Positions 1-10,769 of a stretch of DNA of 64,000 nt are shown here, piece by piece. The translations under genes were made by a program, and so were the position numbers. This stretch comes from Heracleum sosnowskyi (Eukaryota; Streptophyta; Magnoliopsida; Apiales; Apiaceae): contig CM061238.1 of assembly GCA_030848705.1 (NCBI GenBank), forward strand, positions 51,003,133 to 51,067,132, given 5' to 3'. The notes beneath the pieces were generated by a model. That model ran no database searches. It was not told the origin of the DNA and saw only the letters and a program-made list of their open reading frames with translations. Positions within the stretch are counted from its first letter, which is position 1, and the number at the start of each line of letters is the position of its first letter.

Positions 1-2016
1 TTGAATAATAATTCAATATTTATTATCTGAGGATTTTTTTTACTAAGTGAATATTATTTTGAATATTCACTTAGGTGGGTTTATATTGAATAATAATTTA
101 ATATTTATTATTTGGGTATTTATTAAATATTCCGAATATGATTTAAAATCATAGAACCTTATTATATGATCAAAGGTTCTATTATTTACACAAAAATATA
201 AATTTCTGATTTCAGAAAAGGTATTAAAATAGAGATTCCCAACTATTATCTTAAGATAGTTAAAGGTAATTAAATGCGAATAGTATTTTTCCAACTCATC
301 GAAAACTGGGAATCTAGTTCAAGAATTTGAGGACAGTGATTTACTTCCACTGTTCCTCTAAAGTATATATAACTAGGGGATGGCTTCCCCATTCAAATAA
401 GAGTTTTTCAAACTCACTGAACTCTGATATTTCAACAAACTCCCTGGTCATAATTTCAAAATATGTAGTAACCATCGGTAGTCTCGTTGACTAATGTCAA
501 CCCACACTTCGACTTACTCCTTTTAATTACTCTGGAGTAAGGTATTCTGAACGGTTACAAAGTTTTGACAAGTAATTGTACTCGGGAAAAATGGAATTAA
601 ATTCCGATTTCCGTTTCATTAATATTTTTAATCATGGGAATTGGAAAGGCCTACACGACAATGAAATAGGTGCCGGGGTAGTGCCAAAATTAGCAAGGCT
701 TACCCGGTGATGAAATAGGCCCGAGGTAGTGATCTCTTGCGTGCTAAGGCTTACCCGGTGATGAAATAGGCCCGAGGTAGTGATCTCTTAGCACAATGGC
801 CCGTATGCGGTCAGGGTGATAACCGAACAGGAAGTCGTCCTTCTACTAGTAGAAAAGAAAAGTTACGATACAACGGCTGATCACCGTGTATCGGGTGTTC
901 CAGTATATTCCCTTCCCTCCAATTGGAGTTGTGCTGCACATTGTAATGAAAGCCTAGGTGCTGAGTTACTGATAATGTGGCAGTGATGAGTAATGATGTT
1001 CCTCATACAGTAGTTGTACTGTATGGCATGTTTTGACGAAAAGAATAATAAAATGTCATTCTGTATACGAATGAAGTTTAAAGGTTTTCCTTCATGATAT
1101 AAGCTTATATATTTGATTAAGCTGCTATATTTGATTGTCGAGCTATAGTGCTCGTTCTTGCTTCTTTTACAAAAGGTGTTCATTACTGATATTCTACAGT
1201 ATTTTGAACAGTATGAGATATCTAAATAGATATGTGAGTATATATGTTGAAAAGGTATTTAAGATATACAGTATGTTGAACTGTATAGTATTTTGAATCG
1301 ATGGATAGGTTTTAAGCCTTGATTCCATTATTTGATATCTATTTTAAAAGATATGTTTTGAATCTTGGTTCATTATATCGATACCAAGGATTTCTAAAGG
1401 ATTTACGAAAAGTATTTGAGTATGATTATAAATCATACGGTATTTTGAACGATATACTATTTTGGGGATAAACCCTAGTAGTTTTAAACATGGATCCTAT
1501 ATGGATTATCTACCTGAATGGTTTAAAGATTTAAACTGGGATAGATTTCTTGCTGAGTGCTATTAGCTCATTCTTGCTTTATTAATACTTTTAGCATGAA
1601 GAAAACATTGCCGATTCACCTCGTGTTACGAGAGCAAGGGAATGGAGAGACCACCCTTGAGTTAGTTCAGCAAGATGGATACTGTCGGAGTTAGTAAAAC
1701 AGTTGCAGACTGAATTACTGAGAATTATTTTGAGTAGGTTTGTATTACTAAACCTTGTATAGAATTGTGAGGTCTATTATTTTAACTTCAGGTAGAGGTT
1801 GTAAATGATAGATGAGATCCTGGATAGTACATTTGATTGTAATAACAAATGTTACTTATTGTTGCTCATTTCCAAGGCTATAACTTGTGTGTGTGTGCGT
1901 AAGTGATTGGGGTCAATTGGAGTTATATTATTAGAATGTTGTAAGTAATACAGGTATTGTACAATTGATGGAGCGTGACAACCCAGATTCCTGACCCCGG
2001 GTCTGGGGGTGTTACA
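1..2016 (-). mobile_element. Gypsy-type LTR no. 1 (partial)
   Basis: Read on the minus strand, the sequence starts at 2016 with TGTAACACCCCCAGACC, the usual start of large plant gypsy-type LTRs, and runs off the left window edge. It is related along its length to the LTR segments at 15105-16786 and at 35728-36588 plus 60122-60435. The stretch around 900-1220 matches the third LTR across both of its insertion points and so shows both empty sites. The junction with copia A is at 2016/2017, so this element cut the 3' end of A. No coding region is visible, and the lineage (perhaps Tekay-like) is a guess from the LTR start and length. Confidence 0.75.
695..789. repeat. 51-bp tandem repeat, about 1.9 copies
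   Basis: A unit starting AAGGCTTACCCGGTGATG at 695 restarts at 746 and matches for about 44 bp. It lies inside gypsy-type LTR no. 1. A diverged relative of its first part precedes it at about 660. Confidence 0.8.
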
Positions 2017-2041
2017 ATTTTGCCCTTTTTCTTTTGCTTGG

Positions 2042-4914
2042 CTAATGTTCCCCCTCTCTTTTCCAGAATGATGCTTTCTTTTTCCTTCTCCCCTTAGGCT
2101 TGGGATCAGACAAGATGTTTGGAGCTTCACCAGGAATAGGTAGATTCATGCTTTTCAACATTGTTGTCATCATTTGCTGTTGGACTAGCAAGATATTGGA
2201 GGTTGTAGTGCTTTGATCATCCAATTTTGAATTGAGGAGCTCCAAAGAATGAGAAATCCCTTGGTTTTCAGATTTTAGCTCAGCCACCTCTCTTTCCAAT
2301 CTATCAACTTTGGATAAAAGTTGCTCAGACTTGAAGGAGTTGAGAGACTGGTCCTTGATCTTGGAGAAGTCAAACTTTATGATATTGGAAATAGGAACCT
2401 CATCCACTAGCTTGTCACCATACTGATTCCTCCACATTATAGAAATCACGGAGTTGGAGTTGATGTTGGATTGCACCTGATTCTCTAGCTTGGTAGACAA
2501 CTTCTTGAGATTATCAGTGACCAAGGCTAGAGTGCAATCCATCTTTGGGACATTTTGAGCAGTCCTTTGTACCTTGGGAAAATAAAAAAGATTGGAGTTC
2601 CTGAGATTTGCCAAAGATTGGGCTCTTTCTTCCTTGATAGTAGAGATTTCTGATTGAAGACCATTCCCAAGATAGTGCAGAGCCTTTAGCTGACTTTTGT
2701 AGACCTCATTGACTGCATCGTAGACTTCTGTAGGAGAATGACTTTTGGCATTTGACCCCAAGGCTGTAAGGTAGTCTTCCCTAAGAAAATCTAGAGCATC
2801 CTTGAGCTTCACAGATCTTTTGGCATCCAACCAGGCATCTACATTGCCATCATGCTGAGCCTCGTGTACTATCTTCTCCTTTTGTGCCTCAACATCCTCC
2901 TTGTGACATAAGAGAATTGCCTCATAATCCTTATTTGGGAGGCCAGCTGTTAGGAGATGTTGGGCAATCTTTGAGAACTCATCAATATGTGCCACTTGTA
3001 AACTTTGGAGTCCTTCTTCCGTCAATTGAGTGGGCACAGAAGATGATCCTGAAGGCCTGTCATGTTGCACAGACCCCAGCCATTGAGACATTGTGGCCTG
3101 AGCCAAGTTAGTGCTAGTTCTAGGCACTCCTGCCACAGATGAGGGTTCTGCAACAGGTATGAAAGTTGATTTAGTCTCCTCCATCCTTGGAATAGCTGTA
3201 GAGTATGATGTTGTCTCCATTGAAATGGGATGAGTTACAGCATCATCTCTATTTTCCTGTGAAGGCATTTCCAAATCCCTGAGGATTGGAGAAGTAGGCA
3301 CAGAGTATCTAGTAAAGACTGGTGAATCCTCTATGTTTTTGTTGGTGTCATTAGAATATGCCCCAACATGCATTTCCTGACCAACAGAATGGGGGTCCTG
3401 GGTGGTGAGCACAGTGTCAAGCACCGTGTCACTTAAAAGGGGCTCATTCACAGAGGCAAAGAGTGAATGATCAAGAGTAGGATTGTCATTAGAATGACTT
3501 TCCTGTATAGAAGAAATTTGAGCATTTGTAGATTCTAAAAGAGAAGTGGGGTTAAGATTTGATTTTGGCAACTCCCCTGAGAAATAGGAGGAGTTTCAAC
3601 ATTGATGTGCTCTCCACTCTTTGTAGTTCCACCCTGTTGTTCACCTGAGTCAAGAGTGAGTTCTTGACTCTGTGCAGACTCTGTACAGGTTGTAGTGGGG
3701 ATACTACTCTTTTCAATACCAATGACCTTTTGAGAGGCCATTGATAGTAACAGGTTTACCCCTTTTATCACATCTGAATCTTGTTGGGAGGATTCAGTGG
3801 TGGCTGTCTGTTTAGATTTCTTACTTTGTCTGGTGAGCTGTGACTCAGGTTCCTCACTACCTAAATCTACAGTGTCATCAATTATTGCAAGGGATCTCTT
3901 CTTATTCTTCTTTTTAGTAACAACAATCTTTTGAGAGGTTGGTGCACTTGGCTCCCTAATGACTAATGCACTATTTGCAGAAAGGTTACTAGATGGGTTA
4001 GGATGGCTTGTGATAGACTCTGAAGCTCCATCAGTCTTAGCCTTCCCTTTCCAGGAAAGTTCATGATATATGGGCTTATAAAGGGTGTAGGTTTCAAATG
4101 TGTCTTGCATATGCTTGGTCACACTCAAAATCACATCCACTTGATTCCTAGTGTCCAATGTTCCAAAAATGATTTTGGACATGGACTTAGGATAAGCCAG
4201 CTTTGTTGTGTCTATTCCTTCTACTTCATGCAAAATATTATCTAAATGATTTAAAATGCACTGAATAAAGCGAGGGTAGAAGATTTCATTACCTCTGCCA
4301 CGTGGAGTCTTGCCTAACCTTTGAGCCAACTCCCTAATGATGATTGCTCCAACATTAATTTCCTGGTTGTAGGCCAAGGAGTAGACAAGCTTCACTGCAA
4401 TGTGGCTGATTTGGTCCCATCCTGTCTTTCTGCACATGAACACTTTTTGGAGGGCATCAATCAGATATGACCACTCCTTCCTAACGTTCTTCTTGTTCAG
4501 ATTAGCCATGTCAATTGTACCAGCATATTTAATCAAAGTCATAAAGTCCACCATTTCCTTATCATTTGCTTCAGCATCATGATTTTCAGTCTTAAAGCCA
4601 AATGTTTCATTTACTTCTTTCTCCCCAAACTGCAATTCCTTGCCTCCAATCGTGCAATGTATCTCTTGAAATGAAGTTCCATCATCCCTTGCCATGATAG
4701 TACAGGTTGCAGTCCTCCAGAAAGCTTCCAGTAGGTCAACATACATCGGTGGGTTCATTGTTAAAGCTTGGCGAAGGTAGGAAGTGTTCAAAAAGCGTAC
4801 AAAGTACTTGTACCTTGGGTTTGCTTCTGTGTCAGAGGGGATAGTGAGAAAGTTGGTGTCTTTGGGTATGACTAAGGGATTTGATGAACCAACTAGTTGA
4901 GATTTGGGTGCCAT
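2042..4914 (-). pseudogene. Accessory ORF of copia A (one frameshift, C-terminus lost)
   Basis: Open frame of 459 codons from ATG at 4914 to 3535, continued in another frame from about 3571 to 2042 (509 codons), so one frameshift near 3550 splits it. Residues 1-280 form a globular-looking domain related to the N-terminus of the copia B accessory protein (shared RKEWS, aromatic and WDxI positions); its INVGAII segment recalls the plant-specific 'putative plant transposon protein' domain, a tentative link. A basic, nuclear-signal-like KKKNKKR lies near residue 335, and acidic and S/T-rich linkers follow. The second half is helical, with a predicted coiled coil (SKVDRLEREVAELKSEN). No signal peptide or membrane segment is seen, which argues against an envelope role. 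The C-terminal domain present in B, C and D1 is absent, probably cut by the gypsy insertion. Confidence 0.7.
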
Positions 4915-5013
4915 TGTTGAGTTTGAGATTGAAAAGAGGGAAAAGATTTGAAATTAGGTTTAAGAATTGAGAGTAATCGACAAGATGAAAAGGGTAAAAG
5001 TGTTTGAAAAAGG

Positions 5014-5022
5014 TATTTATAT
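5014..5022 (-). promoter_or_regulatory. Putative TATA box of the A accessory ORF
   Basis: The minus strand reads CATATAAATACC about 100 nt upstream of the accessory ATG at 4914. A pyrimidine-rich, leader-like stretch lies between them and the A-family motif cluster lies just upstream. This suggests a separate Pol II promoter inside the element. Confidence 0.5.
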
Positions 5023-5029
5023 GATTGGG

Positions 5030-5345
5030 ATAGTGCGATATAGAGATATAAATGTGTACATACTATTTTGATGTCGTGAAGTCTCAAAATAGACTGTATC
5101 GCGAAGTCTTGCAAAGTACATCGCAAAGTCTAGAAATGAACTGTGTCGCAAAGTCTGGAGGGCAGGAAATGAAAGGAGACTATGAGCTATGGTATAAATA
5201 CCCTGTCGAGAACTCTCTTTTGGAATTTCAATCAATTTGTCAGACATATATCGCGAAGTCTCACAACTTTAACAGTTTACGATATAGGTCTGTTTATTTT
5301 GAACTAAGTCGTGAACTCTCAAAATCACCTATACAGAGATGTCTC
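5030..5345. repeat. A-family motif cluster between pol and accessory ORF
   Basis: At least six copies of TATCGCGAAGTCT or close variants (about 5070, 5098, 5118, 5143, 5247, 5308). This is the reverse complement of the motif arrayed in the A LTR at 13870-14176. The rest of the 586-bp spacer (4915-5500) shows no gene. Confidence 0.75.
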
Positions 5346-5500
5346 AAAAGCTCAGAACTCCACAAACAAATACGATTTTGAAAAATATGCAGTAAAATAC
5401 TGAAATATTTATAAATCATATCTCAGCTAATTTTCACTCCAATCAAATAGTGCATTTAAATACAGTGAAAATTTACTGCTGCAACAATTAACTAGCATAA

Positions 5501-8279
5501 TTACTTAGAACTAGTAAATGAAGGATTGAGCATTCCAATTTCACTCACTAGTCTATTGAAGACAGCTTCATTTAGAGGTTTAGTAAATATGTCAGCTAAT
5601 TGTTTCTCAGTTGGAACATAAGAGACTGCAATAGTACCATTTGCAGCATGTTCCCTAATGAAATGGTACCTTATCTCAATATGATTTGTAGTAGAATGAT
5701 TAACAGGATTGGTTACAATGGATATTGAACTAGTGTTATCACACATCAGAGGAATGTGTTCCAACACTAGTCCATAATCCATGAGTTGATTTCTAATCCA
5801 AAGCAATTGAGCACAGCAGCTTCCAGCAACAATATATTCAGCCTCAACTGTAGATGTTGCTGTGGATTGTTGTTTCTTACTGAACCAGGATACTAACCTT
5901 TGACCTAAGAATTGGCAGCTTTATGAAGTACTCTTCCTGTCAATTCTGCATCCAGCATAATCAGAATCTGTGTAACCAACCAGGTTGAACCCAGTTCCCT
6001 TTGGATACCATAGCCCAAGATTAGGAGTCCCTTTCAGATATTTGAAAATCCTTTTGATAGCCAACATGTGAGATTCCTTTGGATCAGATTGAAACCTTGC
6101 ACATAGACATGTGGAAAACATGATGTCTGGTCTGCTAGCTGTGAGATAGAGTAATGAACCAACCATGCCTCTGTAAACCTTGATGTCAACTCTCTTGCCT
6201 CTTTTATCTTCATCAAGCTTAATTGCAGTTGACATTGGAGTTTTTGCAGGGGATGAATCTTCTAAACCATATTTCTTTAAAAGATCTTTGACATACTTTG
6301 ATTGATTTATGAAGATGCCATCCTCCTTTGATTTACTTGCAGGCCTAGGAAGTAGGTTAACTCTCCCATCATACTCATCTCATACTTGCTTTGCATCAAC
6401 ATGGAAAACCTTTGACAGAGTTTTTCATTTGAAGAGCCAAAGATGATATCATCCACATAAATCTGAACTAGAATGATATCATTACCATTCTTCTTGAAGA
6501 ATAGAGTTTTATCTATTGTCCCTCTTGTGAATTGATGCTCAAGAAGAAATTGAGAAAGAGTTTCATACCAAGCTCTAGGTGCCTATTTGAGACCATAGAG
6601 TGCCTTGAGCAATCTGTATACAAAGTCTGGAAATTCTTCATTCTCAAAGCCAGGAGGTTGGGACACATATACTTCTTCAGCAAGATCACCATTGAGAAAA
6701 GCACTTTTCACATCCATTTGATACACCTTGAAGTTTGAATGAGCTGCAAAGGCCAGAAATATTCTGATGGCCTCCAGTCTAGCTACAGGTGCAAATGTCT
6801 CATCATAATCAATGCCTTCTTGTTGATAGTATCCTTTAGCAACCAACCTTTCTTTGTTTCTCACAACCACACCTTCTTCATCCATTTTGTTCCTGAATAC
6901 CCATTTGGTTTCAATGACATTCTTATCTTCAGGAGGTGGTACTAATTCCCAAACTTTGTTTTTCTCAAATTGATTCAACTCTTCCTGCATGGCAACAATC
7001 CAGTCAGAATGCTTCAAAGCTTCTTCAATTACCTTTGTTTCTTCCTGTGACAGAAAGCAGCTGTACATACATGTATTCATTGTAGCTATCCTTGTTCTAA
7101 CACCCTCACTAGGATCACCAATGATTTGTTCCCTAGTGTGGGATCTGTCCCATTTTCTTGTATGACCCTATTCATCTCCTTGATTTGACTCAGGGTCATT
7201 TTGATCACCAACATTGGAATTCTCTTCTTCTCCCCCTGTGTTAGTGTTCCCTTGCACAGGTGTTTGAAGGTGATCATCAACTTCATTTATTTCATCATGA
7301 GGAGCAGTTAGAACAGGTGTCTCATCTTCACTTTCAGAATCTTCAAGATATTCTTGATTTTCAAATCTCAATGGCACACTGTCTTTTTCACTTGTTGCAA
7401 GTCCAGGGAATTTCTTGTCATCAAAAGTAACATCCATGCTTTCCATCACTTTGTGTTGTTCAGGTACAAACAATTTGTATGTTGTCCTTTCCAGAGAGTA
7501 TCCAATAAAGATACCTTTAAATGCCTTAGCATCAAATTTTTCAACATGCTCAGATGTATCTTTCATCACAAAACACTTGCTTCCAAACACATGAAGATGC
7601 TTGAAGGATGCTCTTTTTCCAGTCATCAGCCCAAAATCTAGTAGGTAGCTTTGCATCCAACATCATTGTTCTTGCAGCTTCAATGAGAGTTCTATTCTTT
7701 CTTTCCACCACTCCATTTTGTTGTGGAGTTCTAGGAGCTGAAAATTGTTGAGAGATGCCCTTGTCTTTGCACAACTCATACAATGTGGCATTTCTAAATT
7801 CAGTTCCATTATCACTTCTCAAAGCAACCATAGAGGAACCAGTGTTTTGTGCTTCTCTATCAACTCTCTTGATATGCTCTATAATGACTTGAGGAGCTTC
7901 ATCCTTGGAAAATAGGAATTCCACCCAAGTGTATCTTGAATAGTCATCAACCATAACTAGAGCATATTTCTTCTTGGAAAGGGACATTGCATTTACAGGG
8001 CCAAATAGGTCCATGTGAATTAACTGCAAAGGTTTTGAGTTTGAATTGAGCAGTTTGTTCTTGTGACTTGACTTTTTTATCTTCCCTCTTTGACATGCTT
8101 CACAAGCTCCATCTTGAACAAATTCCAAAGTAGGCATGTCTCTGATGAGTTCTCTCTTTGCTAGAGAATTCATTGCCTTGACATTCAAGTGAGACAGTTT
8201 CTTGTGCCACAGCCAGAATTCTTCATTTGTGGCTTTTGTGTAGAAACAACAAATTTCATCCTTGTCTGCAGCCTTTAGA
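5501..8279 (-). pseudogene. Copia A pol: integrase, RT, RNase H (decayed)
   Basis: Downstream part of pol, cut off from the protease by CACTA-1. Integrase shows the zinc-binding HKKLSHLN and CEACQRGK motifs and catalytic acidic residues in MDLFGPVN, RSDNGTEF and NGVVERKN. RT shows TKWVFRNK, FAPVARLEAIR, MDVKSAFLNG and YVDD (near 6450). RNase H and the pol end show FTKPLNEAVFNRLV near 5560. Defects: loss of roughly 40 codons plus a frameshift in the integrase C-terminal part near 7640, stops at about 7168 and 6583, a frameshift near 6340, and a stop near 5921. The IN-RT linker is acidic and contains a GGGGGAG purine run (7230-7237). Confidence 0.85.
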
Positions 8280-8814
8280 CACTACAAGAAAAACGGCTAA
8301 ATTCCACTGAAAGTTTGCAGTCGAATTTAGCTAAATTTGACTGGAACCAGTCGAATTTAGCTAAATTCGACTGCAAAATTCTCGTCGATTTTAGACGAGT
8401 GGAATTTAGCAAAAGATTCGACTGGTCAAATTCGACCGCTTAAATTCGACCGCAATTTTGAAAATTTAAAAAATTTGAATTTGGCGCCTAAGGCACCTTA
8501 AATTCGACCAGGCCCAGTCGAATTTATAAAGTTGACTAGAAGTTGTTGAATTTATAAATTCGACCGAAACCAGTCAATTTTAGTGTACCAGATCTTGAAA
8601 ATTCAGCAGCTTTCTGATGCTCTCAACTTCAGAATTCTGAATGTATTTTGCTGCTATTGTTGATATATTGCAATGAACTAATCAACATAAATATAACATA
8701 ATTCATATTAAGTAACTAATTCAAAGACAACAATAAATTGATATCAAATATAATAACATTCATTGAAAGAAACTTTTATTACAAATTGAGTTTTACAAAT
8801 TCAACTCAAGGATC

Positions 8815-9036
8815 CTAATCAGATTTAACAATATTACGACTTTGCTCCTCATTTAGTTTGACGGAAAAAAAATTCGGAGATATTTTGGTTGTTGGAATTG
8901 TTTTATTTTCCGGAATTACTTTGGTCGCCGGATTTGCTTCAATCGCCGGAATTGCTTCATTTGCCGGAATTGTTTTGGTCACCGAAGTTGCCATTCCACG
9001 AGTTGATTTTCTTGGTGTAATTCTTGTTCGAACCAT
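8815..9036 (-). CDS. Small ORF inside CACTA-1, function unknown
   Basis: 73 codons starting MVRTRITPRKS, with an imperfect repeated unit of IPA/E/K type (IPANEAIPAIEANPATKVIP) through the middle and a short acidic tail. TATA-rich sequence (9085-9125) lies just upstream on the coding strand. It could be the 5' end of a captured or original transposon gene or a chance frame. I do not recognise it. Confidence 0.25.
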   Translation of the reverse strand: MVRTRITPRKSTRGMATSVTKTIPANEAIPAIEANPATKVIPENKTIPTTKISPNFFSVKLNEEQSRNIVKSD

Positions 9037-9084
9037 TGATTTCTAAAAAATTATAGATATTAATAATATATTTTTGTATTTGTG

Positions 9085-9125
9085 TATGTGTATATATATA
9101 TATATGTGTATATATGTGTGGGTAT
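9085..9125. repeat. TA/TG-rich simple repeat
   Basis: Alternating TATATATA and TGTGTATA runs inside CACTA-1, upstream (minus sense) of the small ORF. Confidence 0.7.
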
Positions 9126-10381
9126 ATGTAAGAGAAGGGTGGTGAAGATGAGAGTGGATGAAGAATGTAGGTATGTATATATACAGATATATCTAATTTT
9201 CTGGGATGAATACTGACCGTTGGATTGTTGTGTTGATATGTTAATCTGGATCGTTGGATGCGTTTCATGTGGATCGGTGACATGGCAGTAAATTCGACTA
9301 CCTCCAGTCAAATTTATAAATTCGACTGGTTGCAATAGAATTTATAAATTCGACTTACTAGGGTTTTCTATCAAATTTATGATTAAATTTGACAGCCAGC
9401 AATCGAATTTATAAATTTTATTGGCAACAGTCATATATATACATCAAGTAAAATTTAAACTTGCTATAATAATTAATGTGCAATATTTTGCATGTATTGA
9501 TTTTTTGCATAAACTTTTAAAATATAACAAACTTAGAATCTGTACGGTTTGATCGTTCAAATTTTAATTCAAATAACTCAAAATTACTAACCCTTGATAC
9601 TAAATCACTAACCCCTAAATACAAACGTTAAACCCTACATTTCAATCATCCAATTTAACAAAGGCATCGTATTACTAAGATTTTTTTTCACCCATGCTAT
9701 TATGATCTCTAATAATTTTTATTAGATATGATATGTTATAAAACGATACTATACAAAAATTCATAATTTTTTAAACTTCGTTAGTATTTTTAAAAAAAAT
9801 TCAAACTTCTTCAACAAATACAAAATGAACAATTTCTTACTTCTGTTAAAATATAATTATCGTAAGTGGCTAAACTAAATTTTAATATGTAATTCATCTT
9901 ACCACGATGTTGTGGTAAGTTTTTTTATTAATTTATATGTTAATCAAATATTTTTTAAATTTTTTGAAAATTAATTATTATAATTAATATGACTGGGTGT
10001 AGTCAAATTTATAAATATGACTGGTTCTAGTCGAATTTAAATTTAAAAATTTTGAAAAATTTGAGGCGGGAATTTTCCCCCCAAGAAATAAATTCCACCG
10101 ACTTTAAATTCGACTGGATCCGGTCGAATTTAATGCAGTCCAATAATTTTGTCAAGCGGGAAATTTTCCTCCTTTCCTGAAAAATAATTTCGACCGATTA
10201 AATTCGACCGGAAGTATAAATTCGACCGCTTAAATTCGATCGCTATTAAAAATGACCGCGGCCAGTCAATTTTAAGTTTGACCATCAATTTGTTTAAGTT
10301 GACTCTAAATTCGACTGGAAGCAGTCGAATTTAAGCCAATCGAATTTATGCAGTGGAATTTAGCCGAATTTTTTTGTAGTG

Positions 10382-10734
10382 AGATTAGCCACAAACAAGC
10401 TTCCTTTTTTTACACCAGTTAAAGCAACTTCACCACTTCCTCGTTTAGAGATTAGACAATGATCTTCAACAAATTCCACTTTGAATCCCCTATTGGTGAA
10501 TTGTCCAATACTCAAGAGATTGTGCTTCAATCCTTCAACAAATGCTACATCTTTAATTATGACATTTCCAGATTCAACACTGCCATATCCCATTGTATAA
10601 CCAATGTTGTCATTTCCAAAGGTTACTGATGGGCCAGCCTTCTCCTCAAAATGTTATAGCAGGGCTATATCACCAGTCATGTGACTTGAGCATCCACTGT
10701 CCAAGATCCATATGACTCTTTTATTCCTGTTGCC
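10382..10734 (-). pseudogene. Copia A pol, protease part
   Basis: The aspartic protease motif ILDSGCSSHMTG is readable near 10690, followed by the GLKHNLLSIGQ segment typical of copia protease. A TAA near 10650 breaks the frame. The frame begins at the GGC codon at 10734, directly after the gag-pol junction segment, and the reading stops at the CACTA-1 insertion. It continues in the pol part ending at 8279. Confidence 0.8.
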
Positions 10735-10769
10735 ATGCATTCACAAAATGACTAAGTTGTTTTTGTTAC
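10735..10769 (-). other. Gag-pol junction segment of A (35 nt)
   Basis: Gag ends QVWVTKTT-stop. The segment starts GTAACA right after the TGG codon and ends GCAT before GGC AAC AGG. Removing it joins Gag to pol in frame. The other families have CAG at the right border; A has CAT, perhaps a mutated acceptor. Confidence 0.45.

Larger units (their letters stand above)
8280..10381. mobile_element. CACTA-1, non-autonomous CACTA transposon
   Basis: The 2102-bp insertion begins CACTACAAGAAAAACGGC and ends TTTTTTTGTAGTG, with a 3-bp duplication aga at 8277-8279 and 10382-10384, as expected for CACTA (En/Spm) elements. Both ends are filled with subterminal repeats of AAATTCGACTGG and CAGTCGAATTTA, often as head-to-head pairs around a few bases (for example about 8326-8351), so they can form hairpins. 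No transposase is recognisable. It splits copia A pol. Confidence 0.92.

Noticed and set aside
2042..4914. Envelope-like protein in the accessory position
   Set aside because: No signal peptide, membrane helix or cysteine pattern of an envelope; basic clusters and coiled coils instead.
5052..5381. 109-codon plus-strand frame between pol and accessory ORF of A
   Set aside because: It runs through the A-family motif cluster and has no protein-like pattern; the motif array explains it.
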